Shown here one piece after another: positions 1-7,552 of a stretch of DNA of 33,902 nucleotides (the stretch's first letter is position 1; each line of letters starts with the position of its first letter). The notes under the pieces are model-generated. The model was given only the letters and a program-made list of their open reading frames with translations. It ran no database searches and was not told the DNA's origin. The position numbers and the translations under genes are program-made. The stretch comes from Terriglobales bacterium. GTDB lineage: Bacteria > Acidobacteriota > Terriglobia > Terriglobales > Acidobacteriaceae. The stretch covers positions 1-33,902 of the forward strand of contig JAATGG010000175.1 of assembly GCA_015654835.1 (NCBI GenBank), written 5' to 3'.

Positions 1-240
1 GGTCTTGTGCGGCAGTGCGGCCAGCGACGCGGGCGTCCATTCGGCCGATTTTTCGCCAAAGGTGATTTTCAACGGACCGGCCGGCACCTTCGCCTTGGCG
101 TCGTGGTGCCTGTCCATGCCGGGCATCGGGTCCATGCCGCCGGGCGCACTCTGGGCTTGGCTTTGAGCCTGGCCGTACGCGGCAACTGCCGCCATTTCTA
201 CCGTCAACAGAAATACCGCCGCCCAACTCACCTGTCGCAT
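1..240 (-). CDS. Exported protein, N-terminal part (cut by window edge)
   Basis: Only the first 80 codons are in the window; the gene runs off the left edge. The ATG at 240-238 is preceded by a good ribosome binding site (GGGAGGAG on the minus strand, about 5 bases away). The protein opens with a hydrophobic signal-peptide-like segment (residues about 1-24, ending near AAYGQA). A Gln/Met/His-rich linker follows, containing MDPMPGMDRHHD, then the start of a folded domain, LKITFGEKSAEWTPASLAALPHKT (residues about 57-80). That 'set the subunit, then LAALPH' pattern is like the start of small molybdopterin-oxidoreductase-type (sulfite oxidase fold) domains, but too little is visible to assign a function. 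It diverges from nuoI with only 37 bases between the two starts. Confidence 0.6.
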   Translation of the reverse strand, partial: MRQVSWAAVFLLTVEMAAVAAYGQAQSQAQSAPGGMDPMPGMDRHHDAKAKVPAGPLKITFGEKSAEWTPASLAALPHKT

Positions 241-241
241 C

Positions 242-294
242 GTGAACTCCTCCCGGAATCCATCGTATACTGGGCTCATGTCGATCGTGCGCAA
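242..294. promoter_or_regulatory. Overlapping divergent promoters of nuoI and the exported-protein gene
   Basis: Only 37 bases separate the two divergent start codons. On the plus strand TATACT (266-271) lies 6 bases before the nuoI ATG at 278, with a weak -35-like GTGAAC (242-247) at 18-base spacing. On the minus strand TATACG (269-264) could be the -10 of the leftward gene, with TTGCGC (294-289) at 19-base spacing inside the nuoI coding sequence. The two -10 boxes share the same CGTATACTG core, so the promoters would compete. This is a motif reading only. Confidence 0.4.
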
Positions 295-748
295 CATCGC
301 CGGTATTGCCAAAGGCATGAGCATCACGTTCAGGGAGATGCTGCAACCCACCGAGGTTGAAAACTACCCCGACGGGCCGGGCCCGTTGCGCGGAGCCGTC
401 TTTGAACAGCGCTTCCGCGGAGCCCACGTCCTGCAGCGGGACGAGAACGGCCTCGAAAAGTGTGTGGCCTGTTTCTTGTGCGCTGCCGCCTGTCCGTCCA
501 ACTGCATCTACATCGAAGCCGCCGACAATACTGCGGAAGTGCGCATCTCCTCCTCGGAGCGCTACGCCAAAATCTACAATATCGATTACAACCGCTGCAT
601 CTTCTGCGGCTATTGCGTAGAAGCCTGCCCGACCGACGCCATCACCCACGGCCACGGTTTCGAGCTGGCGACCCTCAACGCCACCAACCTGGTGCAGCGC
701 AAAGAAGATATGCTGGTGCCGGTCGAAGCCCTGACGGCCGCCAGATAG
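278..748 (+). CDS. nuoI: NADH-quinone oxidoreductase subunit I (NuoI-like 2x[4Fe-4S] ferredoxin subunit)
   Basis: 156 residues. Two canonical [4Fe-4S] motifs are visible: C62-x2-C65-x2-C68-x3-C72-P and C107-x2-C110-x2-C113-x3-C117-P, with the NuoI-type sequence YNIDYNRCIFCGYCVEACPTDAI between and around them. NuoI sits in the peripheral arm of respiratory complex I and carries clusters N6a and N6b towards the quinone site. The ATG at 278 is chosen over an upstream in-frame GTG at 242 because the protein then starts in the NuoI manner (SIVRNIAGIAKGMSITFREM) and a TATACT -10 box lies 6 bases upstream, which would make the transcript leaderless. No other nuo gene is adjacent: the next gene is a HEAT-repeat protein. 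It may be a detached or second copy. The family is secure; membership in a particular complex is not. Confidence 0.9.
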   Translation: MSIVRNIAGIAKGMSITFREMLQPTEVENYPDGPGPLRGAVFEQRFRGAHVLQRDENGLEKCVACFLCAAACPSNCIYIEAADNTAEVRISSSERYAKIYNIDYNRCIFCGYCVEACPTDAITHGHGFELATLNATNLVQRKEDMLVPVEALTAAR

Positions 749-785
749 TCCGGTGATTCGGCAAGTTTCGCGGGTGTAGGCAGCC

Positions 786-1781
786 ATGGCCCATCGCAGC
801 TTCGACGAGCAGATGGCGGCTCTTGATGCGCTCAGGGGCCGCGAACTCAACGCCGAATCAATGCTGCTGGTGAAAGCCGCGCTGGCCAATCGCAGCAATT
901 TTCTTGTTGCCAAAGCAGCGCGTCTCGCTGAAGACGCTGGGCGCGCCGACCTGCTGCCGGAACTTCTCTCTGCCTACGACCGCTTCTTTACCCATCCTGA
1001 AAAATCCGATCCCCAGTGCTGGGCCAAGAACGCTCTAAGCCGCGCCCTGTCCAAACTGGAGTGCCGCGACAAAGATGTCTTTCTGCGCGGTCTCAACCAT
1101 CACCAGATGGAGCCGACGTGGGGCGGCAAATCGGACTCCGCCGGCAGCCTGCGCGCCAACTGCGCCCATGCCCTCGTGGGCTGCGATGGCCTCGGCAATC
1201 AGGATCTGCTCACCCTGCTTCTGACTCCTCTTGTGGACAAGGACAAGAGCGTGCGTGTCGAGGCGGTGCGTGCTCTCGCGCAACTGGGCGAGTCTGCCGT
1301 GCCGTTGTTGCGCCTCCGCGCGCTGCTTCCCGGCGAAGATTCTGAGGAAATGTCGGCCGCGTGTTTTGGTGCCCTCCTGGCCATTGAGCAGGAGACTGCG
1401 GTCCCTTTCGTCGCCGGCTTTCTCGATGCCGAAGACGAATGCGCCGCCGAGGCTGCCTTCGCTCTGGCTGAGACGCATAGCCCGCGGGCATTTGCCGCGC
1501 TTCTTGAGCAGCGAAAAAGGGGGACCGGTCCCGATCCATGGTTCGCTTCCGTCCTGCTGAGCGCCATCGCCCTGACCCGCATTCCTGAAGCCATAAACTA
1601 TCTCATTGTGCTCATCGAGTCCGACACGCGGGAAGCACCCTCGGCTATTGAAGCCCTGGGCCGCATCGCACCTTCGGCCGAGTTGCGCGCCCGCGTGGAG
1701 CAGGCAATCGAGCAAGCCGACGGTCCGCGGCTGCGAGAAGCCTTCCGCCAGCATTTGCCCGAGCCGCCCACGCACGAGTAA
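786..1781 (+). CDS. HEAT-repeat protein
   Basis: 331 residues, no signal peptide or membrane segment, so probably cytoplasmic. The sequence is almost entirely helical pairs of HEAT/PBS-lyase type: repeats such as DKDKSVRVEAVRALAQLGE (about residues 150-170), SEEMSAACFGALLAIEQE, DECAAEAAFALAET and REAPSAIEALGRIAPS recur at roughly 30-residue spacing. Such solenoids normally act as protein-protein scaffolds; no catalytic motif is seen. It starts 37 bases after nuoI on the same strand and may be co-transcribed, which suggests but does not show a link to the iron-sulfur subunit. The ribosome binding site is weak. Function unknown. Confidence 0.8.
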   Translation: MAHRSFDEQMAALDALRGRELNAESMLLVKAALANRSNFLVAKAARLAEDAGRADLLPELLSAYDRFFTHPEKSDPQCWAKNALSRALSKLECRDKDVFLRGLNHHQMEPTWGGKSDSAGSLRANCAHALVGCDGLGNQDLLTLLLTPLVDKDKSVRVEAVRALAQLGESAVPLLRLRALLPGEDSEEMSAACFGALLAIEQETAVPFVAGFLDAEDECAAEAAFALAETHSPRAFAALLEQRKRGTGPDPWFASVLLSAIALTRIPEAINYLIVLIESDTREAPSAIEALGRIAPSAELRARVEQAIEQADGPRLREAFRQHLPEPPTHE

Positions 1782-1799
1782 CTCCGTCCGCCTTGCGGT

Positions 1800-1819
1800 C
1801 GATGGCTGTACATGCATCG
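1800..1819. repeat. Imperfect 20-base dyad around TGTACA
   Basis: CGATG (1800-1804) and CATCG (1815-1819) flank a central TGTACA palindrome, so 16 of 20 positions are symmetric. It lies between the HEAT-repeat gene stop and the olsB promoter. It could be an operator or a weak hairpin; nothing else supports either. Confidence 0.3.
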
Positions 1820-1938
1820 TCCGGGCTGTTTCCCCAGTTCTGCCAATTACAAACGCGCAAGTAACCTGCCGCAAATAATCGAGGTTCTCCGGCAAGGGAA
1901 GGCCTTTCTATTACTTATGGGCTACAGGCTGAAGAAGA

Positions 1939-1981
1939 TATTTGCACCGTATTTGCATCTGGTTCACTGTCCTTTTACAAT
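1939..1981 (+). promoter_or_regulatory. Promoter of the ols operon with tandem TATTTGCA repeats
   Basis: TTGCAT (1953-1958) and TACAAT (1976-1981) are spaced by exactly 17 bases, a good sigma70-type arrangement. Overlapping the -35 side are two direct copies of TATTTGCA (1939-1946 and 1950-1957) with an 11-base period, about one helical turn, as expected for a dimeric regulator. If this is the promoter, the in-frame TTG at 1942 cannot be the start of OlsB, and the GTG at 2002 is preferred. Confidence 0.45.
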
Positions 1982-2001
1982 CTTCAGCGGATACTACTCC
2001 C

Positions 2002-2949
2002 GTGATTCCGCAAGCTCGGCAGAAGGTTCCATTGAAATTGGCGCTCGGTTCCACCCCTCTGGTGGAAGTCTCCCTTCCCACAGTTGCTCCGTCCCTGCCC
2101 CTGACTCCGGCACCGCCCGCTGTTCCGGCCAAGCCGCGTATTCATGCAGAAGTGGGCCGATACCGGTTGCGCCTGGCGCAGAGCGTCGAAGACCGCGACG
2201 CGGCCTGCCGCCTGCGCTTCAAGGTCTTCAACATCGAGTTGGGCGAGGGGCTGGCAAGCTCGTATCAAACCGGCCTCGACACCGACCAGTTCGACCTGTT
2301 CTGCGAGCATCTGCTGGTCGAGGACAAGGTAGACCACCGCATCGTGGGCACGTATCGGATGCAGTCCGGAACCACCGCCGCTCGCAACCTGGGCTATTAC
2401 TCCGAGCAGGAGTTCCACTTTGCTCCGTATGAGGTGCTGCGCCCCGGCATTCTGGAACTGGGCCGCGCCTCCATCGACCGCGAACACCGCACCCCCGAGG
2501 TCCTTACCCTGCTGTGGAGAGGCATTGCGCAGTATGCTACGGACATGGGGCTGCGCTATCTCATCGGTTGTTCGTCGTTGACCTCCAAGGACCCGGCGGA
2601 GGGCTGGCAGATGTTTCGCCAGCTTGAGCACTACAGGGTTCCCCCGGAGTTCGAGACGGTGCCGACCGCTGCCTATGCCTGTCCCACCGAGCAGGAGAGC
2701 GCCGATGCACAGTCATCGCCCGTCCTGAAGGAATCGACCCCGGCAGAATGCGGTGTGGCCGGCCCGGCGTTGCCCGCTCCTGCCAAAGTGCCCAAGCTGC
2801 TGAAGACCTATCTGGCCATCGGCGCGCGCATTTGCGCTCCGCCAGCCTGGGACCGGGAGTTCGGCACCATCGATTTCCTCACATTGCTCGATCTTCAGTT
2901 GCTGTCGCCCTCGGCGCGCAACCGCTTTCTGGCACCCCTGACACAGTGA
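2002..2949 (+). CDS. olsB: Ornithine N-acyltransferase-like GNAT protein (OlsB family)
   Basis: 315 residues from the GTG at 2002. A Pro/Val-rich N-terminal stretch (about 1-50) precedes a GNAT domain of the hemolysin/OlsB type: RYRLRLAQSVEDRDAACRLR, then FDLFCEHLLV, VGTYRM, ILELGRASID and RGIAQYATDMGLRYLIGCSS. The C-terminal segment LLKTYLAIGARICAPPAWD with FGTIDFLTLLDL (about 260-300) is also typical of this family. OlsB transfers a 3-hydroxyacyl chain from ACP to the alpha-amino group of ornithine, giving lyso-ornithine lipid. The next gene, an O-acyltransferase, overlaps by GTGA, which fits the two-step olsBA pathway for phosphorus-free membrane lipids. An upstream TTG (1942) is in frame but lies upstream of the apparent promoter. 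The exact substrate is inferred from family and neighbour. Confidence 0.75.
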   Translation: MIPQARQKVPLKLALGSTPLVEVSLPTVAPSLPLTPAPPAVPAKPRIHAEVGRYRLRLAQSVEDRDAACRLRFKVFNIELGEGLASSYQTGLDTDQFDLFCEHLLVEDKVDHRIVGTYRMQSGTTAARNLGYYSEQEFHFAPYEVLRPGILELGRASIDREHRTPEVLTLLWRGIAQYATDMGLRYLIGCSSLTSKDPAEGWQMFRQLEHYRVPPEFETVPTAAYACPTEQESADAQSSPVLKESTPAECGVAGPALPAPAKVPKLLKTYLAIGARICAPPAWDREFGTIDFLTLLDLQLLSPSARNRFLAPLTQ

Positions 2950-3737
2950 GTCTGCGCGCAGTCCGGCGCGCTGTGGCGCTGGCGTGGGCACTGACCCTGT
3001 GTCTCGTCCACCTGGGCCTGATGCGCTTGCGCGGCCCGCTTACGCTTCAGCGCCGCGCCCTGTGGCTGCAGGCGGCCTGTCGGCGCGTGCTGATCAGCTT
3101 CGGTATTCGTTCCCGGGCCGAAGGCCGGCCGCCAACGCATGGGCTGGTCGTTTCCAACCACCTCAGCTATCTGGATATCCTCATTTTTAGCTCGGTGATG
3201 CCGTGCTTCTTTATCTCGAAGACAGAGGTAAAAAGCTGGCCCTATTTCGGCATGGCGGCGCGCGCTGGCGGAACCCTGTTCATCGACCGGTCGAGCCGCG
3301 CCAGCGCCGCTGCCGTCGCCAGTGAGATGGTCGAGCGTCTCAAACTGCCCATTCCCGTGCTGCTGTTCGCCGAGGGTACCAGCTCCAACGGAGCGCAGGT
3401 GCTGCGCTTTCACTCCACGCTCTTTGAGCCGGCGGCGGCTGCTGGAGCGCCTGTAACCGCCGCTGCTGTGCGTTATGTGATCGAGGGAGGTGGGGAAGAG
3501 AGTGACCTATGCTGGTTCGGCGACACGCTGTTTCTGCCCCATCTCTGGAAGGTTCTGGGCACCGCCGGCTTCTCCGCCGTGGTGCAATTCGGCGCGCCGC
3601 ATGTCTATGCCGACCGGCGCTCCGCGGCTGCTGCGACTCACGCCGAGGTGACGGCAATCCGCAACCACGGCGACCTGGTCGCTCGTGGGCGTATTGGAAA
3701 TTTTTCGCTCAGGCGGGCCGCAGGGTCATCACGGTAA
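2946..3737 (+). CDS. olsA: 1-acyl-glycerol-phosphate / lyso-ornithine lipid O-acyltransferase (PlsC/OlsA family)
   Basis: 263 residues from the GTG at 2946, whose last two bases overlap the TGA of the preceding gene (GTGA), suggesting translational coupling. One membrane-anchoring helix lies near the N-terminus (ALAWALTLCLVHLGLM). PlsC-family blocks are in order: NHLSYLD (catalytic H and D, about residues 70-76), the KTEVKSWPYFG region, GGTLFIDRS, FAEGTSSNG (equivalent of FPEGTRS) and VTAAAVRY. This family acylates lyso-phosphatidate or, for OlsA, lyso-ornithine lipid. Pairing with an OlsB-like gene favours the latter. The 3' end overlaps the convergent metallophosphoesterase by 29 bases. Confidence 0.8.
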   Translation: MSLRAVRRAVALAWALTLCLVHLGLMRLRGPLTLQRRALWLQAACRRVLISFGIRSRAEGRPPTHGLVVSNHLSYLDILIFSSVMPCFFISKTEVKSWPYFGMAARAGGTLFIDRSSRASAAAVASEMVERLKLPIPVLLFAEGTSSNGAQVLRFHSTLFEPAAAAGAPVTAAAVRYVIEGGGEESDLCWFGDTLFLPHLWKVLGTAGFSAVVQFGAPHVYADRRSAAAATHAEVTAIRNHGDLVARGRIGNFSLRRAAGSSR

Positions 3738-4596
3738 TCTCCGGCGGGCAGTCGAACCGGAACGGTACCCCGATCGTGCCCAGGCCGCGGTTGACATAGA
3801 GCTGCATGTTGCCCAGCCCGAACCATCCCTGGATATATTTTTTGCCCATCGGCGGAAGCTCCAAAGCACCGATAAACGGCAGGCGAATCTGTCCTCCGTG
3901 GGTATGGCCGCTCAGCATCAGGCCAACGGATTTGCCTGCCGGGTGCGCCAGCAGGTCATCCGCGTAGTCGGGCGCATGGCACAGCACAATCACCGGCTCA
4001 TGGGGCACATTGCGAATGGACCGGGGGATCGCCGCATCGGGATTGGGACTGCCCGCAACCGGATCGTCGAGCCCCACCAGCCAGATGCGCTCGCCGCCGC
4101 GCTCAATGGGCAGATAGGTATTGTTGAGCACGGTCATGCCGTTGGCCCTGAGGGCCTCTGTGACCTGTTTTTCTCCAAGAAGCGCGTCGTGATTGCCGAG
4201 GATGGCATAGCGCTGCTGGCAGTGAAGTTCGCTCAGAATATTGGCGCATTGCCACGCCGAGCCGATTGCGAATTTTCTCGGCGCAATTCCATAGGAGACA
4301 TAGTCCCCGGTGAGGAAGATAGCGTCGGGCTGCAGCCGGTTGATGCGTTCCACCGCTTCGCGCAGAAAAAATGGCTCCGTAAATTCGTCCAGATGGATAT
4401 CGGTAAGCTGCACCACCCTCATGCCGTCGAAGCTGCTCGGCAGGCCGCGCAAATGCATATCGCGCTGTGTAACGTCGATCCAGTGACGCTCAAGCCCTCC
4501 TGAATAAAGTGCCAGGCCTGCGGCGCTTCCGGCGCCTGTCCGCAAAAAGCGGCGCCGGCTCATCGTTTGGATGGGGGAAGAGTCGGAAAAAGCCAT
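3709..4596 (-). CDS. Tat-exported metallophosphoesterase (YaeI/YkuE-like)
   Basis: 295 residues. A twin-arginine signal is visible at residues 12-35 (MSRRRFLRTGAGSAAGLAL), so the protein is probably exported folded with its metals. The calcineurin-type metal ligands are all present: QLTDIHLDE (D-x-H), FLTGDYV (GD), ILGNHDALL (GNHD), VLCHAPDY (H) and LSGHTHGGQIRLP (GHTHGGQ). Close relatives include YkuE/YaeI-type phosphodiesterases acting on lipid-linked or UDP-diacylglucosamine-like substrates, so an envelope lipid substrate is plausible. The start is uncertain: on the minus strand TTGACT and TACAAC (15-base spacing) end one base before the ATG at 4596, which would favour the internal ATG at 4563 directly before the RR motif. 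Its 3' end overlaps the acyltransferase gene. Confidence 0.85.
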   Translation of the reverse strand: MAFSDSSPIQTMSRRRFLRTGAGSAAGLALYSGGLERHWIDVTQRDMHLRGLPSSFDGMRVVQLTDIHLDEFTEPFFLREAVERINRLQPDAIFLTGDYVSYGIAPRKFAIGSAWQCANILSELHCQQRYAILGNHDALLGEKQVTEALRANGMTVLNNTYLPIERGGERIWLVGLDDPVAGSPNPDAAIPRSIRNVPHEPVIVLCHAPDYADDLLAHPAGKSVGLMLSGHTHGGQIRLPFIGALELPPMGKKYIQGWFGLGNMQLYVNRGLGTIGVPFRFDCPPEITVMTLRPA

Positions 4597-4833
4597 AGTT
4601 GTATCGTAACCATTCCTGAGTCAATCGAAGTGCCCGCCTGGGGTGCCTCGATTCGGTTTCGACGGCGAGAGTTGTGCCTTCGTCCCGGCAAAACCGGGGT
4701 GATTGCGATGAGAAAAAACCGCCTCGCATCGAGCCCATGCATTTGGAAGACCGCGTGAAGTCGCGCAACGTCTGCGCGGTCGCCCCACAGACGTTGCTCT
4801 GTAGGGGTTAGATGCAGCGAATGCGCAGAGACC

Positions 4834-4885
4834 TTGAAAAATCCGAAAGACACAGGATCGGGCGTGCCGGCCCAAGAGGGCCAGC
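4834..4885 (-). terminator. Terminator after the LacI-type gene
   Basis: Read on the minus strand, GCTGGCCC (4885-4878) pairs with GGGCCGGC (4873-4866) across a TCTT loop, 8 pairs with one G-U, starting 4 bases after the stop of the LacI-type gene. A weaker second stem and a TTTTT run (4841-4837) follow. The wobble forms only on this strand, which favours minus-strand termination. The remaining DNA between 4597 and 4833 holds no gene I can support. Confidence 0.45.
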
Positions 4886-4888
4886 CGG

Positions 4889-5941
4889 TTACGCGTTGGC
4901 GTGCGGGGGAGCTGTCGAGCCTCGCACCACCAGGCTGGTTGAAACCAGGAATTCGCGCTGCATCTTGGCGCTGTCCGCCTCCTCGGCCTGCAGGCGCAGA
5001 GCCTCGAAGGCCGCCCGCGCTAGATCGACGCGCGATAGCCGGATTGTGGTCAGCGGCGGCAGGGTAAACTCGGCGAAATCGATGTCGTCCAGGCCAATCA
5101 CCGAAAGGTCCTCGGGCACATGCATACCGTTCATATAAGCCGCTCGCAGTACGCCGATGGCCGTAATGTCGTTGGAGCAGAGAATGGCCGTGGGAGACAC
5201 GGGGAGCCCCTGCAGCCGGCCAAACCCGGCCACGCCGCCCTTGAGCGTGTGGTCGCACTCGACGATCCACTGTTTCTGAATCGGCAGGCCCATCGCTTCC
5301 ATGGCCTCGCGGTAGTCCTTTTCGCGGGTGAGGGCGGAGTGCAGCTTGCGCGGGCCGGCAAGAAAGGCGATGCGCCGGTGCCCCAGATCGGCCAAATGCT
5401 TCACCGCGGCGTGGATGCCCGTGGTGTAGTCGAGCAGGATGGTGCTGGCCTTTGGATCGTCCAGCTTGAACTCGGCCAGCACCATCGGGATGTCGTGGTG
5501 CACAAGCTGATCCAGCACCGGTTCTTCTTCGCCGAAGGTCAGTACGGCCACGCCATCCACCTTGCGCTCCAGCATCCGGCGAACGCAGTTGGTCAAGATG
5601 GCAGGGTCGCTGTTGGACGAACTGACCAGGATCTCGTAGCCATGGGCAACGGCAATCTCTTCGAAGCTCTGGATAAGTTCCGGGAAGAAGGGGTTGGTAA
5701 TGTTTTCAACGATGATCCCAAACAGGCGGCTGCGCCCTGACACCAGCGTGCGCGCATGAGTATTGGGAAAGTAGTTGAGTTGCTCGACAGCCTGCCACAC
5801 ACGCTTTGACAGCCGGTCGCTCACCACCGGCGAGCCGTTGATGGTACGGGAGACCGTAGCGATAGAGACCTTTGCCAGTGCGGCAACGGTGCGGATATCC
5901 GGCGTTTTGGTAACTGTCTTGCGCGTTCCTCGGCGGGCCAC
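4889..5941 (-). CDS. LacI/GalR-family transcriptional regulator
   Basis: 350 residues, the normal length for the family. The helix-turn-helix is clear near the N-terminus (DIRTVAALAKVSIATVSRTI, about residues 15-34, then NGSPVVSDRLSKRVWQA), followed by the hinge (NTHARTLVSGRS) and the periplasmic-binding-protein-like sensor domain (GIIVENITNPFFPELIQ, VDGVAVL, HLADLGHRRIAFLAGP, AILCSNDITAIGVL, SVIGLDDIDFAEFTLPPLTTIR). These proteins repress catabolic genes until a sugar or related effector binds. The start is a GTG (5941-5939) with AGGA 7 bases upstream. It lies 156 bases downstream of the glycerate kinase gene on the same strand, so it may regulate that operon and itself; the effector cannot be read from the sequence. 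Confidence 0.92.
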   Translation of the reverse strand: MARRGTRKTVTKTPDIRTVAALAKVSIATVSRTINGSPVVSDRLSKRVWQAVEQLNYFPNTHARTLVSGRSRLFGIIVENITNPFFPELIQSFEEIAVAHGYEILVSSSNSDPAILTNCVRRMLERKVDGVAVLTFGEEEPVLDQLVHHDIPMVLAEFKLDDPKASTILLDYTTGIHAAVKHLADLGHRRIAFLAGPRKLHSALTREKDYREAMEAMGLPIQKQWIVECDHTLKGGVAGFGRLQGLPVSPTAILCSNDITAIGVLRAAYMNGMHVPEDLSVIGLDDIDFAEFTLPPLTTIRLSRVDLARAAFEALRLQAEEADSAKMQREFLVSTSLVVRGSTAPPHANA

Positions 5942-6007
5942 GAACCAATCCTAATGCAGAGAGTGCCCCAATGTTACATCTTTTGGCTCGGTCTGCGGAA
6001 CGGCTCG

Positions 6008-6017
6008 CCTTCGAAGG
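6008..6017. promoter_or_regulatory. Palindrome CCTTCGAAGG, possible operator
   Basis: A perfect 10-base palindrome, extendable to the 16-base imperfect dyad TCGCCTTCGAAGGTGA (6005-6020), lies 66 bases upstream of the LacI-type start. A central CG between symmetric arms is usual for LacI-family operators, so this is a candidate site for autoregulation. A second weaker dyad (TGGCAGA...TCTGGCA) lies near 6073-6091. No direct evidence. Confidence 0.3.
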
Positions 6018-6097
6018 TGATGACTGTCCCTTGTCGCCGGTCTCCATCTGCCCAACCTGCATCTGTCAGAGCCCGTGGCAGACAAGATCTGGCAACT

Positions 6098-7552
6098 CTA
6101 CGCGTTGTCGGCAATCAACAGGCGCAGGTCGCGCAGGTTATGGCCCGTGGGGCCGGTCACCACGGCGTCGCCGATGGCCGTAAACAGCGGGCAGGCATTG
6201 AACGTCCCCAGCGCTTCCTCCGGATCGAAGCCGAAGGCCCGTGCGCGCGCTACGGAAGTTGGATCTGCGATGGCTCCGGCAGTGCGGGTATTGCCGTCGA
6301 TGCCGTCGGAGCCGGCACTGAGCACGGTCAGGTGTTCGGATGGATATTTCGCCAGATCCAAAGCACAGGCCAGAGCGAATTGCTGGTTGCGGCCTCCGGC
6401 GCCGGGAGTCGGGCCCAGGGCCACCGTGACCTCGCCGCCGGAGATCAGGCAGAGCCGCGGATGAATGGCGCGCAGAACGTGAAAGCGTTCCAGCAGGTAG
6501 CGGGCGGCGTCGGCATAATCCCAATCGTCGCAGCTATTGTCGATTGCGACATGGTAACCGGCGTTTTGCGCCAGGGTGCGCGCATTTTCAACCAGGTCGT
6601 GGCTTGAAAGCAAAAGCTCGAACACCGAATCGCGGAAGGGCTCCTCTTCGCCCGACATGGTGGCTGCCGCGGTCACCCGCCGCGCGTACGCTGCGTCGGT
6701 CCAGGGCAGCTTGGGGAAGAAGGGCGGCCGCCAGCCTTTATTGCCCGGCGATTCCGGCAGATCTTCCCGCTCGAAAAATGCCCGGACCGATTCCGGTAGC
6801 TTCGGCGCCAGATCGTACTTGGCCAGGATCGCGCGTGCGTCGGCAACGGTAGAGTGATCGGGAGAGGTCGGCCCCGATGACAGCGCATCGAGCGAGCGCA
6901 GGGGAACATCCGGCAGCAACAACGAAACCTTGGCTGCTTCCGGCGCGGCAATCGCCAGCCGGCCGCCCTTCACCGCGGAGAAGTGTTTGCGCAACGTATT
7001 CACTTCGCTGATGGGAGCGCCGGAGGCCAGCAACGCCTGATGAAAGCGAATGGTCTCTTCCAGGCCGATCTCCGGGTCCAACGGCAGGTCGAACATGGCC
7101 GATCCGCCGCCTGAAATCAGGAAGAAGATCAAGGTATCTTTTCTGGCTTTCTTGACCATCGCCAGCACCGCGCGTGCCGCGTCGAACGAGTCTTCGTTGG
7201 GCAGCGGATGCCCGCCCTCAAAATAACGGAATCGCCAGTTGCGGCTCTTCGGCAATTGATTGGAGCAGCAGATGCCGCGCAAACCCTGGCGCCGCTTCAT
7301 GCGCTCCAGCAGCACGTCGAGCATCGCTCCCGCAGCTTTGCCCAGCGCAATCACGAAGATGCGCTTGTAGTTGGACAGATCGACGGAGTCCGGTCCGCTG
7401 CCATCGGGCAGCAGCCGATGGAGTGTATTGCCCTCAAAACGAATCCGCCGGTCGAAGGCGGATTCGATGTTGCAGGCCTCGATGGCGCCGGTAAAGATTT
7501 CAGTGGCCGTGGTGTGCAGGCTTTCAAGAACGGAATCGCTCACCGGTGTCAT
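6098..7552 (-). CDS. gckA: Glycerate 2-kinase (GckA/TtuD type, MOFRL domain)
   Basis: 484 residues from the ATG at 7552-7550. This ATG overlaps the TGA of the upstream hydrolase gene (ATGA), which fixes the start; longer upstream extensions of the frame are Arg-rich readthrough. The N-terminal GckA/DUF4147 domain contains KRIFVIALGKAAGAM, EGGHPLPNEDS, FFLISGGGSAMF and EVNTLRKHFSAVKGGRLA. The C-terminal MOFRL domain contains LISGGEVTV, GAGGRNQQFALA and VLSAGSDGIDGNT. The enzyme phosphorylates D-glycerate to 2-phosphoglycerate with ATP, feeding glycerate from glyoxylate or sugar-acid degradation into glycolysis. It is translationally coupled to an alpha/beta hydrolase and followed by a LacI-type regulator. 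Confidence 0.92.
   Translation of the reverse strand: MTPVSDSVLESLHTTATEIFTGAIEACNIESAFDRRIRFEGNTLHRLLPDGSGPDSVDLSNYKRIFVIALGKAAGAMLDVLLERMKRRQGLRGICCSNQLPKSRNWRFRYFEGGHPLPNEDSFDAARAVLAMVKKARKDTLIFFLISGGGSAMFDLPLDPEIGLEETIRFHQALLASGAPISEVNTLRKHFSAVKGGRLAIAAPEAAKVSLLLPDVPLRSLDALSSGPTSPDHSTVADARAILAKYDLAPKLPESVRAFFEREDLPESPGNKGWRPPFFPKLPWTDAAYARRVTAAATMSGEEEPFRDSVFELLLSSHDLVENARTLAQNAGYHVAIDNSCDDWDYADAARYLLERFHVLRAIHPRLCLISGGEVTVALGPTPGAGGRNQQFALACALDLAKYPSEHLTVLSAGSDGIDGNTRTAGAIADPTSVARARAFGFDPEEALGTFNACPLFTAIGDAVVTGPTGHNLRDLRLLIADNA

Noticed and set aside
4705..4735. CGATG...CATCG hairpin in the gap before the metallophosphoesterase
   Set aside because: Five pairs only, long loop and no T run; not distinguishable from chance.
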